From assembly GCA_030522415.1 (NCBI GenBank), contig CM060109.1, positions 2,115,641 to 2,179,640 on the forward strand: a DNA stretch of 64,000 bases. Reading direction: 5' to 3'. Shown here piece by piece: positions 10,127 through 19,439 of this stretch. Made by a program: the position numbers and the translations under genes. The stretch comes from Channallabes apus. Lineage: Eukaryota > Chordata > Actinopteri > Siluriformes > Clariidae. The notes below the pieces were generated by a model. It ran no database searches. It saw only the letters and a program-made list of their open reading frames with translations, and was not told where the DNA came from. Position 1 is the first letter of the stretch; every line of letters starts with the position of its first letter.

Positions 10127-10165
10127 TTTGTGTGTATGTGTGTGTGTGTGTGTGTGTGTGTTTGT

Positions 10166-10230
<65 letters not shown>
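10091..10230. repeat. Compound (GT)n-(GA)n microsatellite
   Basis: GT repeats are interrupted by TTTGTGTGTATG-like units and followed by about 15 GA units. Confidence 0.95.
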
Positions 10231-10232
<2 letters not shown>

Positions 10233-10818
10233 GTCATAAATCAGCACAGTGTGAAGGAATAAACACTTAAGGACTGATAACACACCTTCCACATCAGTGC
10301 TCTCAGTGTGTCCTTGTCCACTTCCCATAAGCACTCTGAAATGTCCACTTGCAGCACAAAGATACTGAGTGGATTGTTCACTACACCATCACAGTGAGAA
10401 CATTTTCTTTGCAGGGTTCTGTTAGCTAGCAGTGAGACATAAATTTTTTATTTTATTCCTGAAATATTCTGAAACTTCCTATGAAGAGTTTTAACATACA
10501 CTGTCATTGTCATAGTACAGACTGTGGTCTCCGTGTCTGTCTTACAGAAGACCAGGGTTTGATTCCCAGATGGAGAACCCCTTGCAAAGAATTCCACAAG
10601 TCAGGGCACGGTCCCTAGCCTGGAAACAGTGGACATGGAATGGGTCATGAAGAGGATCTGGTGTAAAACCAAATGCATGGAGCAGCAGGAAGAGGAATAA
10701 ACATGGACTCTGCCTCACTGTTAACCAGTTATTGCTGGTTTTTAATTCTCAAATATAAACTTTTTTGTCTTGTTCAAATTCAACTAAATTTGAGTGCTTT
10801 AAAAAGAAGTTTGTCTCA
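10231..10818. other. No recognised gene
   Basis: A possible diverged SINE head (GGGTTTGATTCCC near 10555) is the only suggestive signal. The rest shows nothing recognisable. Confidence 0.35.
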
Positions 10819-11123
10819 GGTTACTTTGCTGTAACTCTGTTCCCTGAAAAAGCGGGAACGAGATGCTGCGTGAAAACTGCCATGGGAACATCTTTCTGTG
10901 TTGCCGGCTGTGAAGCATGTGTGTATAAAACACGCCAAATTTTGACATATATAACCTTGGTCAGGTGACGTCATCTGATGAAGTGCACATGCAGGTTATA
11001 AGTAGGAGTGAACCAGAACATTCCTCAGATCAATTTTGTCTGAAAGGACGTCCAGTCACGTAAACAGTGCGGCATTGGAGTGCAGCATCTCGTTCCCACT
11101 TTTTCAGGGAACAGGGTTACAGC
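10819..11123 (+). mobile_element. DIRS-derived short palindromic unit
   Basis: The left end GGTTACTTTGCTGTAAC with TTCCCTGAAAAAGCGGGAAC is the inverted counterpart of TTCAGGGAACAGGGTTACAG near 11103-11122, which is completed after an LTR insertion by AAAGTAACCC at 12755-12764. The core (GAGATGCTGCGTGAAAAC, TAACCTTGGTCAGGTGACGT) matches the terminal region of the larger DIRS unit at 21740-21952. It looks like a DIRS reduced to its two inverted ends. Confidence 0.65.
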
Positions 11124-11467
11124 TGTCACGAATACGGGTGTAACGGGCTGCTGTTATCGCCATGGGCATAAAGATGGCAGGCATAAACGCAGGGGGGTTG
11201 GATTAACATAAAGAGTCTTTATTTACAAAGATACTCAAAACCAAACAAAACACTGGCTCTGAAAGCATACTATAACACACACAAATGGGACTCAGGGATC
11301 ATAACCCCCTCAGGGGGTCACCAAACAAAACACACTCAAGAGTAGAAGAAACAAAACACACTTAATGATAAAAGAAACAAAACACACTCAAGGGACACCA
11401 GAAACATAACACACACTAGGACTCGGGAGCTGGTACACATAATCTCCGTCTGTGGTGAGATACCGTC

Positions 11468-11705
11468 TCTGTAACATGCAGGCTCTAATACCTGAAACAT
11501 ACAATCACAAGAGCTCTGTGTTGGGACACAAGCTCTGACATACAGGCTCTAATACCTGAAACATACAATCACAAGAGCTCTGTGTTGGGACACAGGCTCT
11601 GACATACAGACTCTAATACCTGGAACATACAGTAATAAGAGCTCTGTGTTGTGACACAGGCTCTGACATACAGGCTCTAATACCTGGAACATACAGTAAC
11701 ATATA
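11468..11705 (+). repeat. ~72-bp tandem repeat inside the LTR
   Basis: GCTCTAATACCTGAAACATA and GAGCTCTGTGTTGGGACACA recur at about 72-base spacing, slightly over three units, with small changes. Confidence 0.85.
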
Positions 11706-11799
11706 ACAAATAGTAACAGACTTTTAAGACGTACATCAACCGAATAACCAAAGCTCGGTTAGGTGGTAGCTAAAGCTCCCAGGACTCTACGAGCGACAC

Positions 11800-12330
11800 C
11801 TACACTCACCTTAGCGCATCACACACATGCATGCTCCTATGAGAAGCCAGCACGCTCCCCTCTAGGAGCAACCCATACACACACGCTCACCTCTATGAAC
11901 GGCACTCTCACACACACGCATAACATACACTCACACACTTGCTTATCATACACACCCATACTCACCTAAGCCCATCATACATACACCCACACGTAAACCA
12001 CGATCCTATGAGCGGCACGACATACACACACCTACGCTCCTAAGAGCGGCACTATACACACATACCCAGAACAGACACTCACACACATGCATATCATACA
12101 CACCCATACTCACCTAAGCACATCATACCTACACCCACACGTAAACCACGCTCCTATGAGCGGCACTACACACACACACATAACATACCCTCACACACCT
12201 GCTTATCATACACACCCATACTCACCTAAGCACATCATACATACACCCACACCTACGCTCCTAAGAGCGGCACTATACACACACACACAGAACAGACACT
12301 CACACACCCATACTCATACACACTCGTAGA
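11800..12330 (+). repeat. AC-rich minisatellite inside the LTR
   Basis: Units of roughly 110-150 bases contain CACCCATACTCACCTAAGC, CACGTAAACCACGCTCC and ATGAGCGGCAC, and are seen at about 11950, 12100 and 12210. Open frames here are artefacts of the repeat. Confidence 0.85.
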
Positions 12331-12723
12331 GCATACCCAGGAGTCGAGCTTAGGTTACAGACCGGGAGACTCCAGAGACCCGGGAAGGACACTAGAAAAT
12401 GGGGAGAGACACAAAAGACCTGATAGAGACACTAGAAACAGGGGGATAACAATCACCAGACTCATAAACTAAGGGTAAAATCAAAGAAACACATAACTAC
12501 ATTCACACAGAAAACAAATTTTCAGAGCCAGTCTAACACAAACTAAATTCAAACAAAACAAAACAAAAACCCACTAGACACTAATAATGCTCGACCCAGT
12601 TTCCCAGAGATAACAGCTTTTTATAAGAGTTCTAATGAGCCACCTCGGCACAGGTGAAACTTCGTCATCATCTGACCGAGGTGCCTTCTGGGAAACTGGG
12701 TCTTCTAACAAAATTCAGCCACA

Positions 12724-12737
12724 GTGCCCTCTAGGGG
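12724..12737 (-). promoter_or_regulatory. CTCF-like motif in the LTR
   Basis: The minus-strand CCCCTAGAGGGCAC matches 13 of 14 positions of the CTCF core. It lies close to the LTR end, as does the perfect motif in the related LTR at 46417-46430. Confidence 0.4.
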
Positions 12738-12959
12738 CAGTCCCTTACAACAGCAAAGTAACCCAAGACGTTCCCTTTCAAAAGCTACACTCGATGCTGC
12801 GTGAAAACGCTATGGGAATGAGAATACCAACGCCGCCGCACTGCAAGTGTCTGGATCCCCAAGGTTGTGTATATTGTGCGCACAAAGGCCAAGGAGGTTT
12901 CAAAGCTAGCTCTGGGATGCTGACTCGAGGACCCATGAGCCCAGAGTAGCATGAACATC

Positions 12960-13300
12960 CACACTATAGAATCTCACAAATGTGTGCGGAGAGGACAACC
13001 TGTCGCATCACATACTTGCTGCAGGGGAACACCTCTTGCCAGGGCAATAGATGAGGCAATCCCCTTGGATGAATGAGCCCTGTGTCCTAGAGACGAAGTG
13101 TGACCACTAGGGAAATAGCATCTCTCACCGGATGTGACAGCATTTGGCATAAAAAAAAGGCTGCTCTGACTTATGCCACTGGCTAGTGCGGTGGACGTAA
13201 ATCTCAGGAGTGCGTACTGAAGACAGTAGTGAAACATTTCCTGCTCCTGAGTTGTAAAAGGTGGAGGACAGAGGCTTCGAGGAAGACTGGGTGCATGGAT
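12960..13300 (-). pseudogene. DIRS tyrosine recombinase, C-terminal part
   Basis: The minus-strand frame contains LGHRAHSSKGIASSIALARG and VPLQQVCDATG, matching the end of DIRS-type tyrosine recombinases: the box-II histidine region, then the helix preceding the catalytic tyrosine. The position usually held by arginine in H-x-x-R reads lysine (HSSK). The frame ends soon after and the catalytic tyrosine is not seen. The enzyme would insert circular DIRS cDNA. The gene is clearly decayed; its upstream part was moved away by the LINE insertion that starts near 13640. Confidence 0.65.
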
Positions 13301-13639
13301 AAGACTGAAAATAGTTCGGGTGAGGATGCAGAATAGCTCTGACTAGCCCAAGGGTAAAGTCTAGGCAGGATGGGAGCCTGCAGATCTCTTGAAAGAAGTA
13401 ATTATAGAAATAAAAACCAAGGGTCAGAAGCCAGACAGGCGCTGACTAGTGGTTTGGAAGGGGTGTCAACCAGACCCATCAGTCAGAGCATGACAAGCCA
13501 AAATAGCAGCTACAGTATGTACATTCTGAGGGTACTAGGGCATAAGCCTGAGACAACTTTTTCGCAGAACTCCAGCACTGAAACAATTCGGCAGTGGACT
13601 GGGTCTACATGTTTCGCCATGTACCCCTTTCAACATGTA
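13301..13639 (-). other. DIRS interior between recombinase and the LINE insertion
   Basis: It is probably decayed recombinase or RT-recombinase spacer. No clear motif can be read, and the 121-codon plus-strand frame here is not called. Confidence 0.4.
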
Positions 13640-15320
13640 TCAACTTTTCAAGATGGCGCCGCTGTGTATGGTCCGCCTTCCCACTCTGTCGTGTTTTTTA
13701 TTAATTACTGTGTTTATTTTAATTATCTCTTATGATGTGTCATCTCTGCTGATATACGATCGCCTGACACTTTTAAAGATACAGGCTACTATGCAGAACT
13801 TGCCTGACTCTATTAACAGTGGACATTCAAAGACACCGCCACCTTTTCTAGCGTCTGTACCTGCCCATCTATTGCGTCCTGTTTACATGTTGCGTCGCAA
13901 CAAGAGGCGCAAGAGACGCGGAAAAAGAGGAGGTATTCTCATCAAACTGAAAGCCTACCTGGCCTCCTGTGTGGATAACCCGGGCTTTGCTTCAAATGGA
14001 GTATCTACTGAATACGGGAATTTTGACCTGCGTCGCTCTCAGGAGTACAGCTATCGGTGGCTCAGAACGGCTATCCCAGATGACGGCTGCTCGCTTTCGT
14101 GTCGCCGGCCGGTGAGGATCCAGGCACGGGGCTGTGTACAGGGAAATCTCCGCCCGCTCAGTCGAACCCCAGCGCAAAGCTGTAAGGCGGTACGTACTGC
14201 CTTGTTGAACACTCGATCACTCACAAATAAGACATTCATTTTGAACGATCTGATCTCCACTCGCGACTTGGATTTTATTCTGCTCACGGAAACTTGGCTA
14301 AAACAAGGTGATAACAGCGCCTTCTCCTCCCTCCTCCCTCCGGGCTATTCCTTCCTGAGTATGCCGCGAGTGTCGCGTCGTGGTGGAGGACTGGCTGCGG
14401 TTTTCAAACAAAAATTCAGCTGCCGTTTAATCCCATGGAGAAGCTACAATAGCTTTGAGCTAGAACTGATTTTGATTCAGTTTGCATGTCCTGTACTGTG
14501 TGCTATTGTTTATCGTCCACCTAAATACAATAAGGACTTTATCTCTGAGTTTTCAGAGTTACTTTCTGAATTAATGCCAAAATATGACAGTTTACTCATT
14601 TGTGGAGATTTTAATATTCATGTCTGTTGTCCATCCAGTCAACTGGTAAATGACTTTCAAAGTCTTTTAAACTCCTTTGACCTGACCCAATCAGTAAATG
14701 ACCCTACACATCAGCATGGCCACACACTGGATCTTGTTATTTCACATGGACTTCCAGTATCCATTTCAGAAATAATTGATATCTGTATTTCGGACCACTT
14801 CCCTGTTATTTTTGAATTTACTGCCTCACTATCTGCTATGAAATCTTTTACTCCAGCCTGCCAGCGCCGCACCATTACATCCACCACAGCTGGAGAATTT
14901 GCTGATGCATTCATGAACACTAGTCTCTACATCCAGGACGAGTTAGCTTCCCCCCTGTGCCTAGAGGATTTTATCTCCAACCTCTACTCCACCTGCTCAG
15001 GGATTTTGGACTCAATTGCACCTTACAAGGACAAACCCATGAAAGCCAAACCTGACCCTTGGCTTAATGATACTACGCGTGCCCTTAGGCAGCACTGCAG
15101 ACAAGCCGAGCGCAGATGGAAGAAGGACAGATTACAAGTATCACTGGGTATACTGCGTGACAGTCTTTCTGATTATCAAAATGCAGTTAAAGAAGCTAAA
15201 TGTATGTACTTGTCAAACGTAATCTCCACCAACTGTAATCGTCCCAGGGTGTTATTCAATACAATTCAGTCAGTTACAAATCCTTTGTGTTCCGAAACAG
15301 GTATCAAGGTCATTCTGTGA
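13635..15320 (+). pseudogene. L2-like LINE ORF: N-terminus and AP endonuclease
   Basis: The likely start is ATG 13653 within AAGATGGCGCC; an in-frame ATG at 13635 is upstream of the element. Residues about 10-35 are strongly hydrophobic (FLLITVFILIISYDV), followed by a basic patch RRNKRRKRRGKRGG near residue 90. The endonuclease signatures are LLTETWLKQG (about 216), YRPP, LICGDFNIHV (about 323), HGHTLDLVIS and ISDHFPVIF (about 385), so the metal-binding and catalytic residues are kept. A linker with WLNDTTRALRQHCR follows. The frame is lost near 15300 by a one- or two-base indel, and the stop at 15318 is a result. The protein would nick target DNA to prime reverse transcription. Confidence 0.85.
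13650..13660 (+). promoter_or_regulatory. YY1-like motif at LINE 5' end
   Basis: AAGATGGCGCC includes the YY1 core AAGATGGC and the presumed start codon. Similar motifs mark other LINE or LTR 5' regions in the window (27296, 34801, 61266). Confidence 0.45.
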
Positions 15321-16287
15321 TGAATTTCTAAATCATTTTATTGATAAGATAGCCTCTGTCAGGCAGAATATTAACGTCACTTCAAATGGTCTTGATATAT
15401 GTTCTTCCTTTTCTACGCCCTCATCTGTGTTTAACAAATTTGAGCCAGTGTCCCTATCTTTTCTCTCTGAACTGGTCCAGCGGTTATCCGCAACTAACTG
15501 TCCTCCGGACATTATTCCATCTAGGGTGCTGAAGCAGGTTTTTAACACAGTGGGTCCATGTCTTCTCTCTTTTATAAACAGTTGTCTCAGTTCAGGGTTT
15601 GTCCCAGATGCCTTCAAGCACGCTGTGGTCAGGCCTCTTCTTAAAAAATCCAATCTTGATCCTACAGTATTTTCTAATTTTAGACCAGTATCTCATTTAC
15701 CCTTTCTATCTAAGGTCTTAGAAAAAGTTGTCTGTATCCAATTGCAGTCCTTTCTAGAAAAAAATCATGTTCTTGAGAAATTCCAATCCGGTTTTAGAAC
15801 TCGTCACAGCACTGAATCCGCTCTCCTGAAGGTACAGAATGATATCCTCCTATCCCTTGATTCCAAAAAACCTGTGCTGCTCGTGATGTTGGACCTCACT
15901 GCAGCCTTTGATACTGTTGACCACTCGACTCTCCTGACACGTCTGGCACAAGAAGTTGGCCTTCAAGGTCCTGTACTACAATGGTTTAGGTCATATTTAA
16001 CAAATAGGACTTTCTCAGTCATGATTGGTGATCTCTCTTCCTCCTCAGCCCATTTGACCTCTGGTGTTCCACAGGGTTCCATTTTGGGCCCTGTTCTATT
16101 TTCCTTGTACATGCTGCCATTAGGGTCGATCATTTCAAAGCACAATGTTTCTATTCATCTATATGCAGATGATTTACAAATCTACAGTATCTGCCAATTG
16201 TGCCAAATTCTTCTGAAGCACTTAAATCAATTCACAGTTGTCTGTATGACATCAAACTCTGGCTGTCACAAAACTATCTCTGTGTGA
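15321..16287 (+). pseudogene. L2-like LINE ORF: reverse transcriptase core
   Basis: After the first frameshift the frame resumes with SFCDEFLNHFIDKIASVRQ. The RT blocks run in order: PPDIIPSRVLKQ, VVRPLLKKSNLDP, NFRPVSHLPFLSKVLEKVV, KFQSGFRTRHSTESALLKV, LDLTAAFDTVDH, SGVPQGSILGPVLFSLYMLP and HLYADDLQIY near 16160-16190. The YADD active site and the palm aspartate of AFDTVDH are intact. A second one-base frameshift near 16190 throws the ORF out of frame just after YADD. Apart from these two breaks the RT looks complete, which suggests a fairly recent copy. Confidence 0.88.
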
Positions 16288-17006
16288 ATGAGCGTAAAAC
16301 AGAGTGTATTATGTTTGGGTCCCCAAACGTTTCTGGTTTTATCACTGCTGGTCTCGATTTTCCAGTTCCTAATTTGAGCCATGCAGTCAAAAATTTGGGG
16401 GTGACTTTAGACAGCAGTTTAAACTTTCAGACTCACATTGACTCGGTTGTCAGGGCAGGATTTTTTCATCTTCGCCTCCTTGCAAAGGTCAAACCCTTTT
16501 TGAACCAGAGCGACCTGGAGAAAGCCATTCATGCTTTTATTAGTTCGCGGCTAGACTATTGCAACGCACTTTATGTGGGAATCACTCAAGCTCGGTTACA
16601 TCGTCTGCAACTTGTGCAGAATGCTGCGGCTCGTATGCTGACCAATAACCGAAAGAATGATCACATCACACCAATTTTGTATTCCCTTCACTGGCTTCCG
16701 GTACAGTTCCGGATTCAGTTTAAACTTTTGATGTTTGTTTTTAATGCGATTAATGGTCTGGCACCGTCCTACTTGTGTGAGACAATAAGCTCCTATCACC
16801 AAGGTAGAGCCTTACGTTCTGCAAACCAAAACCTGCTAGTGGTCTCTCGGTCAAGATACAAGCAATGGGGTGATCGCTCCTTTGCAGTCGCTGGCCCTAA
16901 ACTCTGGAACACCATTCCACCAGAGTTACACAAAATTAAGGACCTTCCTTTGTTTAAAGCACAACTAAAGACCCACTTATTTAGAATGGCTTTTAATATT
17001 TTATAA
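16200..17006 (+). pseudogene. L2-like LINE ORF: RT thumb and C-terminal region
   Basis: The frame resumes after the second frameshift with SSEALKSIHSCLYDIKLWLS and LNERKTE-type sequence (VNERKTECIMFGS). It continues with FISSRLDYCNALYVGI, LQLVQNAAARMLT, HITPILYSLHWLPVQFRIQF and AGPKLWNTIPPELHKIKDLP, the conserved tail of L2-group LINE proteins. It ends at TAA 17004-17006, followed by a short AT-rich 3' UTR. Confidence 0.85.
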
Positions 17007-17231
17007 TTTTATAATTTTATAATTTTATGCTTTTTATAATTTATTTTTATTTATTTATTTTTTTTTATTATTATTATTGTTATACTATAACTTCCATTTA
17101 TAATGTTCATTTATTTATTTATAACTATAAACATTTTTTATTGCGATTTTATTGTTATTTTTTAGTGCTGTGAAGCACTTTGGTTCAACTTTGGTTGCTG
17201 TAAAGTGCTATATAAATAAATGTTGATTGAT

Positions 17232-17990
17232 TGATTGTTGACTTTCAAATACCCTCTCCTTGAGGGCATAGTGACTTCTAGTGCATAAAGGTTCCAGGGC
17301 TCCCAACTTCATATGCCCTGGAATATAAATCGCCCTGAAGGACAGGAACTCGTTCTGTACCCCAAGCAGAACCTGATGCGCTAGCTTATTCAAGCAGCGC
17401 GAGCACAGTCCACCCTGGTGATTATGTACGATGTACGAGGTGTTTTCAGGGTTAAATAAAGCTATCAGTTCGGGGCAATTGATGTGCCACGTGAGAAGAT
17501 GGACTCTCCAGCTCCCTAAGACCGTAGCCCAGCCCGTGAGGGAAGCGTCTGTCATTAGTGTCTCGCGACGACAAAAACGCACATAGAGTGGGACCCAAAG
17601 TCAGAAACCGGAGAAAAGGGTACGAAGCCTCTGGTGTGTAACCGTTATTGCCTCCGGGGTTTCCCCCTGAGATAAATCCCTTTGCCTTTAACCACAACTG
17701 AAACAATCTCATGCGCAGCAGGCCCAAAGGTATTACCGTGGATGCAGTGGCCATGAGATCTAAAAATCCCTGAAAGTGATGAACAGTCACTTTCTGGCCT
17801 AGCTTGGTCTCCTTCAGGGTGATGGAAATGGATTTGACACGTGCAGGAGACACCTGTGCCCGCATTGCGATCGAATCCCATGTGACACCCAAATATGTTG
17901 TATTCAGAGCAGGAAAGAGAACGCTTTTATGGCGCTGAGTCTCAATCCTAAGAATCATGATGAGCTAGCCTATGTTGGAGCGCTAGCTTC
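17232..17990 (-). pseudogene. DIRS reverse transcriptase thumb and RNase H
   Basis: The minus-strand frame 17958-17452 contains TYLGVTWDSIAMRAQVSPAR, KVTVHHFQGFLDLMATAS and VIPLGLLRMRLFQLW, the RT-to-RNase H junction of DIRS elements. The overlapping frame 17582-17232 continues with TDASLTGWATVLGSW, LTWHINCPELIAL, NHQGGLCSRCLNKLA and LSFRAIYIPGHMKLGA, a DIRS-type RNase H. A frameshift separates the two. The DN metal-binding position between HINCPELIAL and NHQGG is not preserved. RNase H removes the RNA strand of the cDNA hybrid. The frame ends where the LINE tail begins. Confidence 0.75.
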
Positions 17991-18959
17991 TGTGACTGAG
18001 CCAGAATCAGCCAGTTGCCTATGTCATACAAAATATGCATGCATTTTGTATATGTGCGGATGACAGAGCTGGGCCAAATGGAAGGACCCGATAATGGTAA
18101 TCTTCGCCCTCGAAGCGGACCTCAGGTAACTTCCTGTGTTGTGGCAATATTTCCATGCTGTCAGTTTCTCCAAAAGAGGCACGAGTTCTAAAACTTCGGG
18201 GAGGAGGGGGTAGTTAGAAGTTCGGCATCCTGGACCACGGCAGGGGAAAACCAAAAACTAACCTCATATTGGAGACCGGTGTTGCCCGAAACACCAGTGG
18301 TGGCGTGCATGAACACCGACCTCCTGAGGGTGCCAGGGAGGCCACTTTGTTCTTAATAAAGAAGACAGTGTGCCGGTCCGACCTAATTGAGGCGAACCGT
18401 ACCCGCCTTTACGAGGGGGTGAGCGGCTGCTAACGCTCTCCTTCTGCGCCCTTTTTTGGATGGGGGCATCAGGGAGGAATGCATGATCCTTATACAGTAC
18501 TTGCCCATGAGGTTTAGCCAGTGCTCAGATCTTTTGGTAGATCACCTTGGTACATCTGCAAGACTGCCATGGTGTGCAGAGAAGCACCACCCTGACCTGC
18601 TGCATGAAATGCTTTTCCCAACAAGGCAGATGAAAGTCTACATGGCTTGGAGGGAAGTGTTGGCTTTATTTATTTATTTTATAATTTTTTTTTTATTAAT
18701 TAATAATTTTTTTTAGAGAAGATGATGTCCCAGGAGGAAGATAGCTATCTGCTATCTTCTATCTGAGGTATCATCGTATAACCCAGCGCTTCCACATCAA
18801 CAATACTCGAATAAATCGAAGTCGATGGCATGAAAACACGACATGAATAAGGCTTGCTCCAAGAGCGAGTTAACTCACTATGGAGGTCGCTAAAGAAAGG
18901 GAGAGAGCATCATTGAGGCTCCGCCCCATGGCTACTCGACAGAAGTCTGTTGTTTAATT
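17991..18959 (-). other. DIRS interior, not resolved
   Basis: It lies between the Gag-like and RT/RNase H regions and should hold the Gag C-terminus and RT palm. Frames are short and no RT active-site motif could be read, so this part is deleted or decayed. An AT-rich run is at 18661-18715. Confidence 0.45.
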
Positions 18960-19409
18960 TACTTCATTTGGCAAAATTTGCTCCTGCTGCGTTTATTACT
19001 TCAAGCAGCTCCTCAAACTCTCTGTCATCAATAGAGGAGGGTTCTGAGGGAACAACTTCCATTTCTGCAGAAGCAAGGGAGGAGGTCTCTCCTGTACAAT
19101 CACGAGAAGCACCAAGGAACGGTTGTGAGGTGGAGGGAAAAACTTCCCGATTGGGAGAAAGCACAAGATAAAAGAGGGGAAACTCCATCTCGTGCACCTC
19201 TTCCAGAACCGCATGTGAATGCGCCGCGGGTCACAGTGCTCACACTCTCCTTGGAAAGCGTGCTCTTCACCCAAACACTGGAAACAAAAAGTATGGAGAT
19301 CGCCTTCAGATAGGATTATATCATACGGAGGCACATCTCGTTTGAAACTCGGCCATCTTATCAGTGAGTCAAACACTCTTTGTTCTTTGTTTTGCTTGCA
19401 CACACACAC
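18960..19409 (-). pseudogene. DIRS Gag-like zinc region
   Basis: The minus-strand frame holds HTFCFQCLGEEHAFQGECEH followed by C, giving C-x2-C-x4-H-x6-C-x2-C, the small zinc motif at the start of fish DIRS Gag proteins. A second frame (19197-18964) continues with an acidic low-complexity stretch (DDREFEELLEVINAAG), so a frameshift separates them. Gag would package element RNA. Its position at the 5' side of the minus-strand DIRS fits the expected order. Confidence 0.6.
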
Positions 19410-19439
19410 ACACGCGAATCACAATACAGTGGGTGGACA

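Larger units (their letters stand above)
11124..12749 (-). mobile_element. Long solo LTR (1626 bp) with internal minisatellites
   Basis: TGTCACGAATACGGG to CCCTTACA (TG...CA) is flanked by perfect 5-bp repeats ACAGC at 11119-11123 and 12750-12754. The two ends resemble the LTR at 46196-46442 (TGTCACGATTGCG start; CCCTCTAG motif near the other end), whose orientation is set by an adjacent polypurine tract, so this copy reads minus. Two tandem-repeat blocks account for much of the extra length. No coding interior remains. Confidence 0.75.
13640..17231 (+). mobile_element. L2-like LINE, nearly full length
   Basis: A single-ORF LINE starts at about 13649 with AAGATGGCGCC and ends in TATAAATAAATGTTGATTGA followed by short TTGA repeats. 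Endonuclease, RT and the conserved C-terminal region are all present, broken by only two frameshifts. It sits on the strand opposite the DIRS element it interrupts. The flanks AACTTTTCAA (13641-13650) and GACTTTCAA (after the tail) are similar and may be a target duplication. Confidence 0.85.

Noticed and set aside
15963..16145. Minus-strand frames inside the LINEs
   Set aside because: Shadows of the RT reading frame on the opposite strand.
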